A DNA stretch of 64,000 nt from Cylindrodendrum hubeiense. Taxonomy: Eukaryota > Ascomycota > Sordariomycetes > Hypocreales > Nectriaceae. Shown piece by piece: positions 1 through 11,080 of the stretch. Made by a program: the position numbers and the translations under genes. The stretch's first letter is position 1. Every line of letters starts with the position of its first letter. The stretch is from contig JAANBB010000002.1 of NCBI GenBank assembly GCA_014621425.1, forward strand, positions 189,001 through 253,000. Reading direction: 5' to 3'. A model generated the notes under the pieces. It searched no databases. It saw only the letters and a program-made list of their open reading frames with translations, and was not told the origin of the DNA.

Positions 1-427
1 CCATGTTCTACCCTATGGTTCAACACTCTCTATCCTCGCGTACCCTGTCCATCACGACCCTGAGCTCTATGAGCATCCAGAAAAGTTCTATCCATTTAGG
101 TTTTCGCGTATGAGAATGGGCAGCCCAAGTGAGGGAGATAGTTCGTCGGGCTCCTCAAGCGCCAAAAATGCCAACCCGAGCTTGTCGTTCGTGTCAACAT
201 CCTCAACCTACTTGCCCTTTGGACATGGCAAGCATGCCTGTCCAGGGAGGTTTTTGGTTGACTTCGAGCTTAAAATGATTCTCTGTCGTATTCTCGAGAG
301 ATTTGATATCGAGCTACTTCCCGAGCACAACGGAGTGAGGCCAGAGTCTCCGTGGGTGACAGAGGCTGTCATGCCACCTGTAGGTGTTAAACTACGATTC
401 ACGAAAAGAGATGCATCTATATCATAG
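1..427 (+). CDS. Cytochrome P450, C-terminal part (cut by window start)
   Basis: The open frame runs from base 2 to the stop, about 141 residues. It holds the end of a fungal P450: an HHDPELYEHPEKFYPFRF stretch (the PERF-type motif that follows the ExxR helix) and the haem loop FGHGKHACPGRF, whose Cys is the axial haem ligand. Known for the family: haem-thiolate monooxygenase, ER-anchored, fed by NADPH-P450 reductase. The FGHGKHACPGRF form is common in fungal secondary-metabolism P450s, so a biosynthetic role is plausible but inferred. The N-terminal three quarters lie outside the window, so the substrate cannot be guessed. A second P450 follows about 390 bp downstream in the same direction but has a different haem loop, so the two are not a recent tandem duplication. 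Confidence 0.9.
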   Translation, partial: HVLPYGSTLSILAYPVHHDPELYEHPEKFYPFRFSRMRMGSPSEGDSSSGSSSAKNANPSLSFVSTSSTYLPFGHGKHACPGRFLVDFELKMILCRILERFDIELLPEHNGVRPESPWVTEAVMPPVGVKLRFTKRDASIS

Positions 428-815
428 CTAGTTTGACCCATTATGTATCAATGAACGAATAATGCATCCAGTAAACGAATGTTAAATTGAACTCGCATCT
501 AAACTGAGTGGTCAACGCATCCCACCAGTATGTTGTGAGACGGAGCACGCAGTCCTGTCTTGATGACTAAGAAATCAGGATCGGACAACGCAGACTTCAG
601 GGCAAGATAGCGCAGACATCCATGCTCGCGGCTCCGTCGTTTCTATTGTGGTGTCAGCGGTGGCAGTGCATGAGATGGTACCAGACCCCTGTTCATAGTG
701 CCAGGTGGCTAAAGTATGTACCTAGGTCCACATTGAAATACTTTCCAGCCCGAGTGAGGTTTCACGCCTTCATTCATGTCCTCTTGGCTTTCCGTTTTTG
801 TGTGATTATCCAAAC
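428..815. other. Spacer between two P450 genes
   Basis: No frame with recognisable protein content was found. It should hold the 3' end of the first P450 and the promoter of the second; no clear TATA box was seen. Confidence 0.5.
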
Positions 816-2606
816 ATGGCAAGATTTGCTGTTTTCCTATCCACTTATCGGCCTTGGGCCATTAGTGCACTTCTCGTCGCAGTCTACCGCCAGGTATTTT
901 TGCACCAGAATTATTCACTTCACGATGCCCCGTTATATTTAGCAAAGTATTTGCTTGCTTTCTTGAGCGTTTGGTCGTTCTACACGGCATTGATCTACCC
1001 CAGATTCTTCAGTCCATTGAGACACTTGCCACAGCCAGAAGTAAGCAATTCAGGGTACTCATGAGGGAAGATTCCACAGTACTTACAAATTTTCTCAAGG
1101 GCGCAAACTTCATAAATGGACATTGGGCGGCGTCAATTCGTGAGCCTGCCGGCCTGCCGTTTCGGCATTGGTCGAGAACGATCGAAAACAACGGGCTGAT
1201 CAGATATCTGTAAGTAATCCCCTTCAATCCACCATCCGTGGATACCCAGAGCTGATCGTGTGCCAAGCCATCTATTTAATCAGGAAAGACTTGTTGTGAC
1301 GAGTCCCGAGGGCTTGAGAGAGGTCTTGGGTCAGAACACCTATGACTTCGTGAAGCCACATTTGCTTCGAGCCATGGTGGGCAAGATTCTGGGCCATGGA
1401 CTACTTCTGTCGGAGGGAGACGTGCACAAGGTAATGCAATTCATTATTGAGATGCTCCAGAGACTAACATCCGCATAGATGCAAAGGAAGAACCTCATGC
1501 CAGCATTCAACTTCCGACACATCAAGGAACTATATCCTGTGTTCTGGTCCAAGGCACAAGAATTGGTCGCTGGCATCGAAGAGGAGTTGAACGAAGAACC
1601 GGGAGCCTTGATTGACATTGCAGATTGGGCAAGCCGAGCATCCTTGGACATCATCGGCTCCGCGGGCATGGGTCACGAATTCAAGTCACTCTCAGACCCC
1701 ACCATCGAAGACACCATGAAGATGTACGGGTCAATGGTTAAGCAGAGTCGCGGCGCGAAACTCCTGACGGTTCTCCAACTCGTCCTTCCCTCCGTCATCA
1801 CGGATTACCTCCCCTTCCAACGAAACATGGGGGTTCTGGCGGCGTCCAAAGCCGCCCGAACAACGTCTCAAAATCTCATCAACGCGAAGAAGGCCCAGAT
1901 GGCTAAGAAAGAGAAGCTGTCGCCCGATATCATCTCAACGGCGCTCGAGTCTGGCCACTTCACTGATGAGGGACTCGTGGACACAATGATGACCTTCCTG
2001 GCAGCCGGCCACGAGACCAGTGCTGCGGCGCTTACGTGGACGATATATCTACTGGCACAGAACAAAGATGTCCAGGATCGCTTGCGAGAAGAGATTCGGC
2101 AAAATGTCCACGATCTCGATGATGATATGGATGCCAAAAAGCTGGATGGGCTCGCATACTTGCATGCAGTCTGCCAAGAGTCGCTGAGGCTATACGCTCC
2201 GATCCCGTTCACCGTCAGAGATGCCAGAAAGGATACACAGATTCTAGGTCATTTCGTACCCCGAGGCACAATTGTCATCCTGTGTCCGTGGGCTATCAAC
2301 AGGGCGCACGAGCTTTGGGGTGATGACGCAGACGACTTCAATCCTGAACGGTGGATGGAGCATGGCCAGGCAAATTCGGGTGGCTCGAAGAGCAATTACG
2401 CATTTCTGACCTTCTTGCATGGTCCGCGGAGCTGCATCGGGCAGAAATTCTCGTTGGCGGAGTTGATGGCTCTCACGTGCGCATTAGTAGGCCGGTACAA
2501 GTTTGAACTGCCGAAGGGCTACGAGGTGCAGGATATCACGGATGGCATAGTCGCGAAACCCAGCGACGGCCTGAGAGTGTCTGCTCAAGTGCTTGAAGGT
2601 TGGTGA
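816..2606 (+). CDS. Cytochrome P450 monooxygenase, four exons
   Basis: Exons 816-1040, 1100-1209, 1268-1430 and 1479-2606 join in frame to 541 residues, normal for a microsomal fungal P450. Introns are 59, 58 and 48 nt. The hydrophobic N-terminus fits an ER anchor, followed by the proline hinge LPQPEG formed across intron 1. Visible motifs: I-helix AGHETS (about 342-347), ExxR as ESLR (400-403), FNPERW, and the haem loop FLHGPRSCIG with ligand Cys485. All key residues are present, so the enzyme looks functional. An upstream in-frame ATG at 798 would add six residues; 816 was chosen because MARFAVFLSTYRP leads directly into the anchor. The substrate is unknown. The neighbouring P450 end suggests a locus extending left of the window. 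Confidence 0.9.
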
Positions 2607-3866
2607 GATAGTGGAAAGCTACGAAAAGTATCTGCAAACGAACATATTATCTCTCTACTCTGACTGCGCTCTGCGAACTGACGGTCGGAAATAACTACAC
2701 AATTGAGCGCCCTGAGTAACACAAGATCTTGCGTCACAGACTCACACAAGTTGAGTCTGCTCAAAACTCTGCCCAATTCCATTGTTGGCTGCAGTACCTG
2801 CGTTGTCGCATCGTAATCCTGAATCTGTCTCAGGCAGCTCGCACGGATGAGTGAAGTTCGCACAACCAACACGGTCGCGCGCTGTTTCGGTTGCAAGATT
2901 GTTTGGAATGCTATGAATAGCAGCTGAAGCAGTCCCGAAGCACTGCCGGTAAAATGGAGGCTGAGCTCAAGATGGAGCAAGCCGTGTGGCATCTGATACA
3001 GACCAGTGCGTAACAGCGGGCCCGTCCCTCCACAAAGGCGTCAATCACAATATGGGGCATTCCACACCGTTACAAGGTTGCATTGTAATGCAAAGACCAA
3101 CAGAACTCGAAGACCAACAGATTCCGGAAGCACTGCCGCTGGAATAGAGGCTGGGAGATAAAGCGAGGTGCGTGGCAGATGTTACAGACCAATGCATCAC
3201 AGCGGGCCACTCCATAATATGGGTCAACCACAGGACGGGCCTCTCCACACCGGTACAAGGTTGCATACAATGTGAGGACCAACACCGCACACTTGATACA
3301 GCCCAATCATAACAGAGGTGGGCCGCTCGACAATAGGGGTCTCTCCAGAGGGCTGTTGGGTCCAGACCTCATTTGCAGCTGTATCCCCACGCCCCGTAAA
3401 TCCAAGGATTTTCTCTCCACTTTAATCAGCCAGATTACACACTGGGTTATCCCTGTCAACCAGCCGGACAGAACTCGTCCAAGGCCAACTGGCGTAAGCT
3501 TACTAGGACTATCCCGGAATCAGAAGCAGAGCGCAGTAGTAGGGTCCTTGTTATGATACACTGTTGGTCAGCGACATGACTCCATCCGAAATTATCTCCA
3601 CAAGTGAGGGGCCCCTACAGGCCGAAGGCCCTGCCCGCGGGCGCGGACAGCCACTCTGCCTACGCCGATGCCGATCGTTCTTTGCGGTAGCAGCGCTTCA
3701 TCTTTGAACGAGGTTTCATCTAATCTTGATCTTGAAGGATCTCTCTTTGAAGATTCTTCCTCAAGGACTCGGGCTTCTCGTATTGAATGCCTTCTTGAGT
3801 GCTCGATACTCACACATCTACGACATCACGCGAAATTCATCCTCCTCTTTACAATTTCCGTTCATC
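2607..3866. other. Spacer with degenerate tandem repeat
   Basis: No convincing gene. A 135-codon minus-strand frame (2585-2992) runs into the tandem repeat and has no family likeness. The middle holds the 190-bp-period repeat listed separately. The last 300 bases are the upstream region and 5' leader of the RTA1 gene. Confidence 0.5.
2937..3350. repeat. Degenerate tandem repeat, period about 190 bp
   Basis: GAAGCACTGCCG recurs at 2937 and 3127, and GTTACAAGGTTGCAT-like and ACAGACCA-like blocks follow in the same order in each unit. A third, shortened unit starts near 3293 (GATACAGCCCAATCATAACAG). Units have diverged by substitutions and small gaps. No protein is conserved between them, so this looks like non-coding satellite-type DNA or an old duplication. 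Confidence 0.7.
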
Positions 3867-4736
3867 ATGTCGATTTCAGGCGGCGGCTACGCTCGAGGCG
3901 ACCTCCTCAACGGGTGCCATGAGCTAGTCCCAGGGCTGTCGAGTGCGTATGGCTACGTTCCCAGTCTTGCGGCGGGCATCGTCTTCGACCTCATATTCGC
4001 AGCCGCGGGCATCTACCACATCGTTCGCTCGGTCCAGAAGAAGAAGGCCACATCCTACATCTTGGCGATTGCTGCCTACATCGAGCTTGTGGGATGGATC
4101 GGTCGCACATGGTCCTCTAAATGTGCTTACAACAAGATCGCCTTCCTCCTGCAAATCACTACGCTTGTCGTCGCACCAATCTTCGTCGCTGCCGCCATCT
4201 ACGTTGCTCTCGGGTCCCTCATCAAAGCCGTTGGGCAGCAGTACTCTGTCATTCGCCCAAAGGTCTACCTGTGGCTCTTCCTCGTCGTCGATGTCGTCTC
4301 CCTTCTCATCCAGGCTGGTGGTGGTGGCCTTGCTTCGGGAGCGGCCAACAAAGGGAAAGACACCAAGCCGGGCGCCAATTTGATGGTTGCCGGTATCATC
4401 TTCCAGCTCGTCAGTATGACAGCCTTCTGCATCCTCTTTGCAATCTTCCTTTGGAGAACCCGGCATCTGGTGCTCCTGAAAGGCCAACAACTTGTCGTCT
4501 ATGCCATGACCATTTCCGTCGTCGCCGTGTACATTCGATGCATCTACCGAACGATTGAACTTCTTCAAGGCTGGGATGGCGAATTAATGTCAACTGAGGG
4601 ATACTTTATCGGACTTGATGGTGCCTGTATTGCGATTGCGATTGGCATCTTCTGCATTTTTGATCCAGCGGTGCTTCTGAACATTGAAAAGACACCTTCT
4701 AACACATACTCCGATGAACTCAACATGGATGAATAG
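3867..4736 (+). CDS. RTA1-like seven-helix membrane protein
   Basis: This is a single exon of 289 residues, the usual length for the RTA1 family (fungal lipid-translocating exporter group, linked to resistance to 7-aminocholesterol and other stresses). The translation shows about seven hydrophobic helices and family hallmarks: the first-helix region FDLIFAAAGIYH, a mid segment VVDVVSLLIQAGGGGL, the intracellular FLWRTRH loop, and IRCIYRTIELLQGWDGELMS near helix six. The ATG at 3867 was chosen because the frame upstream, though open to 3726, is not hydrophobic and starts mid-leader. Substrate and localisation (plasma membrane is usual) are inferred from the family. A short acidic cytoplasmic tail ends the protein. 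No partner gene is evident. Confidence 0.9.
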   Translation: MSISGGGYARGDLLNGCHELVPGLSSAYGYVPSLAAGIVFDLIFAAAGIYHIVRSVQKKKATSYILAIAAYIELVGWIGRTWSSKCAYNKIAFLLQITTLVVAPIFVAAAIYVALGSLIKAVGQQYSVIRPKVYLWLFLVVDVVSLLIQAGGGGLASGAANKGKDTKPGANLMVAGIIFQLVSMTAFCILFAIFLWRTRHLVLLKGQQLVVYAMTISVVAVYIRCIYRTIELLQGWDGELMSTEGYFIGLDGACIAIAIGIFCIFDPAVLLNIEKTPSNTYSDELNMDE

Positions 4737-5189
4737 TAATAGCTGAGTTATACCATAAGAGGAAGTAACATAAAGGGACTATATTTGTACCTGATTATAT
4801 GTATGGGAGGTGAGAACGTTACGTTATGTTAGCTTTAGCATTTAAAATAGTCTAGCTACATCTATGGCATTAAAAGCATGGAGAAGCAAATGCTCATTCA
4901 TTTTTTAGAACGAGCATTAACCGACTCTTGTCGTACCAACTGAACTCTCATAATATCCTGGTATCGTATTGAAACTCGAGTAACTTCCGGACAGACAGAG
5001 TTGGTCGAGGTGGAGTCATCGCTTATCACTTCACCGAGTAAGTCTGTCTTCATTCCCATCGCCGATGGGAAAGGAGCTGAAGGAGACATGACGTAAGTCA
5101 CCAAATCCAGCATTTAGTTCCCTTCCGCCGCAGAGGTGCCGTCGTTCCCGTTGATAGCTCCTCCGCCCACTGCTGGTCCGCTGGACAGC
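4737..5189. other. Spacer upstream of a pseudogene
   Basis: It holds the A+T-rich 3' region of the RTA1 gene and then sequence where the DUF6603 remnant begins to be recognisable. The true 5' limit of that remnant cannot be fixed; faint matching frames start near 5110. Confidence 0.4.
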
Positions 5190-6951
5190 CTGACAAGTTG
5201 ATGGATCCTGAGAACGGAGATATCATCACTCCCAGATTAGACTCATTCTGAATCGCTGCCGGGGTTAAGTTGACGGCTTTCCGGGTCCTCGATGTGGATG
5301 CAGTTCTAGCCGTCTACTTTGAGCCGACTATCAAAATTGGCACCTTTGGTTTGCTGTGGTAGATCTGCCTCCATCTCCCGGGTCGGGTTCGGGCAGTTGT
5401 GTCCACATCGAGCTCTGTCTGTCTTCAACAGTGGAAGTCTGCAACAGTGGAAGTCTGCAACAGTGGAGGTTATCCTCGGCGTGATGAAGATTGAGGGTCA
5501 GCTTACGCCAGCATCGTATATCCTGACCGCAACTACCCCTTGACGGGAGGGTTCCCCATGTATTCAGGGTTCGACAGTCCTAATCCGAGTATGAATGGTG
5601 ACTGAACCTTTACTATTGGAGGCTAATATCGCTCCTTTTCACCTCCCGCAACTACCCCGTACCTCTGAGATTGGGTATCAGCTGGTCCTTCAGCGACAAT
5701 ATCAGCATCAGAGGAGAAGCCTACTTTGCTATCATCCCCAAGATCTACATGAGTGGTGGTCGGCTGTATCAATGCGTATGCCGACTTCTTGATCAGCTAT
5801 CAACCGTTCCACTTTGTGACGTGAATGTGGGCATTGAGTGTGTCGTCGACTTCTGCATCGCCTCTGTCACCGTTAGCGCTTCTCTTGGGGCGACGCTGTA
5901 TCTGAAAGAACCGCCTCTTTCTGGGCGTGTCACTACGTCAGCAATGACTTTTGGGCTGATGCTGAACCTCTCAAGAAGTTTTCTCTCAGCGAATTATTTG
6001 ATCTTGTCTTGGAAGATGGCCCGGGAGGTAATATGCTTCCCACAGATACGAACCCTGGGAAAGAGGCCCCAACCCTACATCTTTTCCCATGCTAGGTGGG
6101 ACTCATGCCCAAGGGATAGGGTGCCATGGGTTGCTCGAGGGGTAGGCGTTGCATTCAACGTGGCGTGCAAGTTTGTCATTGCGTCTTGCACTGTTGTCAG
6201 GGCTGCGACAAAAGAGCAGAAAGCCAGCAAAAAGAACTCGATCACAAATAAGTATGAAAATGAAAAGATCTATGCAAAGCCTATGGGGATATCTGCACAG
6301 ATGAAGTCGGACTTGGAGGTCAAGATATACTGTGACAATATGGCACCGACCTTTTCGGCAACGACAACAGAAGGTAATGATCAGGATAGGTGAAGCAAGA
6401 TGGAGAGGGTGTTTCGGCTCATGCCGAGTAGTCTGTTGGGCCAGTGTATGTTGTCATTTTATCTCATTTGCGGTGATGGTCTGCTAACTGATGGCTGCAG
6501 ACGATGAAAAGACCGACCGTCTTGCAAGGAAGCAGACCAGTCCACCATGCTCTGCACCTGAGACGACATCAAGCAACTCATAACTAGCGTAGACCTGCAC
6601 GCCCCAGACGCCAAGCTTAGCAGCGAGTCTCCCATCCAGTTCAACGTTGCCGATGCAATGGGCCAGGATGTCTTTGATCTCAAGCCGAAGCGCACGTTTG
6701 TCCATTTTGACGGCGCTCATGATTCTCAGGCTCCCGCCACGCCGAGTGATGACCGGGAAGAAGACAAGAAAACCATTACAGCAGACTGGGCGTCACAGGC
6801 GGAGATGGCTGCCAGTGTAATGGATGCATGGACAAAGGTGGAGTCGTTCAAGTTGTGGGACTTGAGGCAATTTGATGTCAGAGTCCCGAAGAAGACGATC
6901 AACAAGTTTGATGAAATGTATATGACCATGCCAGCCTTGACTGTGGCATAA
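5190..6951 (+). pseudogene. DUF6603 protein remnant, frameshifted and with stops
   Basis: Pieces of one fungal DUF6603 protein appear in order but in changing frames: TPRLDSF then stop then IAAGVKLTAFRV (about 5230-5290); VMKIEGQLTPASYIL (near 5490); LTGGFPMYSGF and FTIGG in another frame (5545-5625); GISWSFSDNISIRGEAYFAI (from 5674); YADFLISYQPFHF then a shift to VNVGIECVVDF (5780-5850); HYVSNDFWADAEPLKKFSLS (from 5930). The last exon, after a normal intron (6446-6500), is still open and ends MTMPALTVA. Intact homologues are over 1,000 residues, so the 5' half is missing and the rest has several frameshifts and stops. The family's function is unknown. The order and number of lesions argue for an old loss rather than sequencing error. 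Confidence 0.8.
5426..5469. repeat. 16-bp direct repeat, 2.75 copies
   Basis: CAACAGTGGAAGTCTG occurs twice in perfect tandem and a third time truncated after 12 bases with one change. It lies inside the DUF6603 remnant. Since 16 is not a multiple of 3, its expansion would by itself shift the frame. Confidence 0.85.
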
Positions 6952-7138
6952 TGATGGTGTGAGGGTCGCTAGAGCTATAAAGTACCAGTTAAACTTGGAT
7001 GATATATATAGGATAATACTGATGTTTGTTATTAAGGTTCATATTGTGTTGATACAGTATTGGGTAAGTCTATAGAAGAATGGAGGACGGGTCATCCCGA
7101 GGAAGCCAAATCAACAAACTCCCCTTCGACTGTGGGGA

Positions 7139-7623
7139 TCAAAGTAGGTGAATCTTGGTCTCCCGTCCAACCAAGGTATCCGACAAGTAACCCGAGGTAA
7201 TCATGAACGGCATAAAGCCGTAAAGAAACGCAACCAAGAGAACCAAGAACATGGTGGGGCTCGACAAGACAGCATCCAGAGGCCTGATGATAGGCCAGTA
7301 AATTAGGACCGCGAATACGACGACGGGCCAATGAGTCCATCGCCGTTCGTTCTTGTCGAGGGGCGCTTCCTCCAAATCGCCAGGCATGACATGGTTCGGA
7401 TTGAGGATGACGGACTCGTCTTTGGGCCATTGGCTTTTGTCAGCAAGAAGTCAATCGTGAGATGGGGCGACCAGGCTGCGTTTACCGACGGTCTCTATCG
7501 CGGGCCACTGAGGGCTCCCGACGATTTCTCTGGTGCTGCCCTTTGCCCTGAGCATGATTCGTGTGCTCTATGGCTGCCAGGAAGACGTGAATGGTAGTAA
7601 AGGAATGATAGGCCACGCTTTAT
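7139..7623 (-). pseudogene. Truncated membrane-protein gene, C-terminal part
   Basis: Read on the minus strand, an open frame (AYHSFTTIHVFLAAIEHTNH...) runs to 7496. It joins across a plausible intron (7495-7434, with CTGAC branch and AAAAG end) to QWPKDESVILNPNHVMPGD and two hydrophobic segments (VVVFAVLIYWPII and FLVLLVAFLYGFMPFMI), ending KIHLL. There is no start codon in the upstream frame, which meets a stop at about 7624, so the 5' part appears lost. The family is not recognised. Alternatively a short 82-residue protein could start at 7387. Confidence 0.4.
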
Positions 7624-9210
7624 GACGTGTAGTTGCAATGGAGAAGTAGCGTGCCCCGCCCTGCCTTCATTGTCAGATGTGTCTTTTGGATGTCCCAAGC
7701 AAGGGCGTCAGCCTCGCCATTAGGCCAGCCACTCAATTGAGATGAATGTCTCGGCCCGCCATATCTACCGAATCCCGACACTACGTTAAGGTTCATGCGG
7801 AAATACCGGTACACCGGCGACAATTTTAAGTGGCTTGGTTCACATTCCTCGAGCAGTGGTATGGGATATTTCCGCGCTTATTACAACGGGCGCAGTCAGA
7901 GACCATCTCCCTAGAGCGTGGGATGAGTATTAAAACAATTACAAGAGTCATGAAGACATCTAAACGATGCGAACCGGCCTCTGTGAAAGACAAAATTTAT
8001 CAAGATATTGAGTATTGCTTGTAGAGTCTTGCGCGCGTCATCGGCAAGGGCAATTTTAGCTTCCGATGCGCGAAACAACCACTGCAAGTCGAATGTGTGT
8101 CTCAAGGGCGACGCGACACCGCGTACTGGCCCAATCAAGTCTCACATAGTCAAGGGCGGTTTTATCGTCGGTTTGATCGCTTCTACCGAGCGCTTCTCAA
8201 AAAAAAAACAAAAAAAAAAAAAAACTATGCAAACGGGAGAGGTGACACATTGGAGATGAATTTTGACATGGTCTATCGGGGCGGACATTCGAATTGTCTC
8301 TTGTGATATGGTTGGGACTCGAGCTTTCACCTGGGCAACAAATTTGTGGTTAGTTGAATGCTCCCTGCTGTTGTCAAGTCGTAATCAATAGTCCAGCCCT
8401 AATACAATAATAATACATGCTAGCCTTTACTGTATAATATTTGAAGTATTTACTTACTAAATTCCATCCCTACAACCTCATTCCAGGTCATATTCGTTCA
8501 TGTTTCAAAAAGGTCTAGGGTAGCGTTTTTGTGTGAGGGGCTGCATCGACACTTTTGCGGACTCCACTGTAATTTGCCGTCTTTGCGACGCTGTCCAAAT
8601 GCTCCACGTATTGTTTCAGTTGCCTTGAAGATCAGGCAGCTTCCATCAGCCGCACATGAATTGTACTGGAAGGGCTCCAATTTTCGCAGTCATCTGATAG
8701 AAAGGCAATCGACGGAAGCCGGTTCTTGTGTGTGTCCGTGGCGTAGGCTGCAAATCTGCCTGATTGCCCCTTGCACTTGCATTGTCGCGGCGGGATCGTG
8801 GCTGTGAGCTGGCTCTTCGTTGGCGCGGCCTACTACGTACATTTGGCTGCCTCCTTATTTGCTATGACAAGGACTAGAGCCAACACAACGGAGTCACAGC
8901 CAGCCGCAGTTTGGTGCATTTACCCACTATATTTCCCTGTAGACGGCCTGTAAATGGCCCTGTAAATGACCCTGCTGCTGCACATTTGTGCTGCTGAGAA
9001 ACGGCTGAACAACTGCGGCCCTTGCTGCCTTGCGAGTCTGCCTCGTGGGCCCACATGGTGACGGCTTCACCTCCCTTGCTTCCTACCCTGCACACTTTTG
9101 GTAGTCGGAGATACTTGGTATAACACGGGCTATCAGCTCTTTCGTGGTACCTACCAATTTTTGCAACCAAATTTATTCAAGTCTGCCATTCAAGTCGTCG
9201 TTGAGCCATA
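7624..9210. other. Gene-free spacer with poly-A tract
   Basis: Open frames here (for example 8498-8680 minus and 8529-8807 plus) overlap on opposite strands and look random. The only marked feature is a 26-base tract of A broken by one C (8199-8224), which reads as T-rich on the minus strand. A TATA-like element for the next gene was not seen. Confidence 0.5.
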
Positions 9211-11080
9211 ATGCCGCCGACCACTCTGCCACAAGGCCTCGGGCAGCCAAAAAGTCAACTAACCCCCAAATTCTTTAGGCAGACAAAAGTCAGAACCATG
9301 CCAACAATCAGTGCCCTCTGCAGACAGCTCGATTACGAATATTCCGAGGAGCACCGACATGCTGACTTCTACAACGACGTCGAGTCATACAGCGCAGGCT
9401 TCATGTCCGATATCAAGCTTCGCGGCATACGGTGCTTCCGATGGAACAATCACGGACACCAGGAGCATCTAAATAACATAACAATCAATTTCCTCGAAGA
9501 AGATGGCAGAGGAGCATTATACTGGCCTGATGATAATCGTGAAGCAAACTACGGCCGACACCAATATGGAAAACACTCTCGTCTGTAAGTTGGCCCTGGA
9601 GCCCTTGACTTTCAATGCATCGGTTATCCTGATTCAGGATCGGCATAGAATTCAACAAACAATAGTTCGATTATTTTACCAGATAATACGGGGCGCCCCG
9701 TTTGATCGCGTTAGGCCGGTAGCTAACGGCGAAAACCCCCATGCCAATCCTCCCAGCTCTGGGCAACGGCAAGCTTTGGTTCACGGGGAGCAGGCTCAAG
9801 CCGAACTTCCGAGCTCCGGAGCACTTCCTCCTTTGAGAGAAGGCGTTGCTGAGGAGCTTAATAACATACAAAATTCTTTGTCCAGCATCGCGTCGGGCCC
9901 CGGGAGTTCCAATCTGTGTGATCATTCCTACAAATATATAGGGTACCTGCTAATGCTCTGGGACAGGACCGAGGCTTCATCGAATATCGCGCACATGCCT
10001 AATACTGACTCTTCATATCGACCCCTCTCCCAGGAATTTGCGGAAGATAGTTCAGATGAGAACTTCGGTCCGCTTAGGATTGCGACGAATAATCCGCCCA
10101 ATGGAATCTCTAGCCCCGATCAACTAGCCCTAAGCGTCAGCACTCGCACAACTACCGCATCCTCAAGATCCTGTTTTGCTGACACTCGACAGAGCCAAAT
10201 TAGTGGTAAGAGGCCTGTGGCAGGCTCGGAGCATGCACAGCAGCCCCCAGCGAAACGCAACAAGGGCAAGAAACCAGCCAAGAATAGATTCAACCTCCGC
10301 TCTGGTAATTTCCCTCGTGAGATGTATCAATCCAATGGTCATCGCGCCCTTGGATCGCATTTTCGGCGGCAGTATAGGCAGTCGAGGCAACAAGCGGATC
10401 CTCCTAGGAATGGCGAATCAAGTCGTGCCAATGCAGATATCCTGTTGGATGATTCTCATCATACGAGGAAGACAAACCAGGTACCTAAACAACATGATGG
10501 TCCGCTGTACACTTTTCGAGTACCGCAGAATGGGCTTGAAGGATTGTTCGGAGGGGTTGAAGATGTAACGCAAGACAAACCTTCCACTCAATCGTCTTCT
10601 CAACAATCCCAGGTTGTGCCAGTGCATGGCCCAGGATCGAATGGAGGGCCTCGAATGGAACGTGATATTGACCCTAGAGCCGCGGCAGTGCAGCCGGAGT
10701 CCGGTCGCATTACCTTTGGAAGCGCAATGTCTCAGAACCCTCGACCTCCAAGGACATTTAACTCGCTGGAGACCGACTTAGTCTTGAATGTGTTCGGCAC
10801 AACAGCCAGGGCTAGCTTGTGGACACTGAGAACTCCGATCCATCTCATGTCGCTAGAGATGTTGATTAATGAGATTCCTCCGCTTCGACAGTTTTCAGGG
10901 CTGGCTTTTGCTTTGGAGATGCCCGGATCTGCTTTTGACGAGCAAATCTTTGTTGGAAATGACTATGAATTCGAGAGAATGTTAGTGAGATATTCCGAGA
11001 AGATGAATGCCTTCAGACGTGAAAATGGGCATTTGCAGAGGCTTGTTTGTTTTGAGATAACGATTAAGCCGCTCTACTGA
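9211..11080 (+). CDS. Unrecognised 601-aa protein with disordered basic middle
   Basis: Two exons, 9211-9584 and 9649-11080, are joined by an intron with GTAAGT donor and ATAG acceptor. The nearer CAG acceptor at 9637 would hit a stop after a few codons. I do not recognise the family. The N-terminal 130 residues look folded (LDYEYSEEHRHADFYNDVE, FMSDIKLRGIRCFRW, LNNITINFLEE). The middle is Ser/Gln/Asn-rich and disordered, with a strongly basic patch PPAKRNKGKKPAKNR that resembles a nuclear localisation signal. The last 100 residues again look folded. The start could be the second ATG at 9298. A 51-base in-frame stretch (9916-9966) also has intron-like ends and could be spliced out. A nuclear role is a guess only. 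Confidence 0.6.

Noticed and set aside
816..2606. Tandem duplication with the first P450
   Set aside because: Haem loops and surrounding residues differ too much (FGHGKHACPG versus FLHGPRSCIG).
2585..2992. 135-codon minus-strand open frame
   Set aside because: It runs from the P450 3' end into the tandem repeat, has no family likeness and is not kept in the second repeat unit.
3924..4568. 214-codon minus-strand frame inside the RTA1 gene
   Set aside because: Antisense shadow: it mirrors the hydrophobic codons of the real gene as Asp/Glu-rich sequence.
8199..8224. Poly-A tract as mark of a retroposed gene
   Set aside because: No intronless gene copy or target-site duplication precedes it; simple tract.
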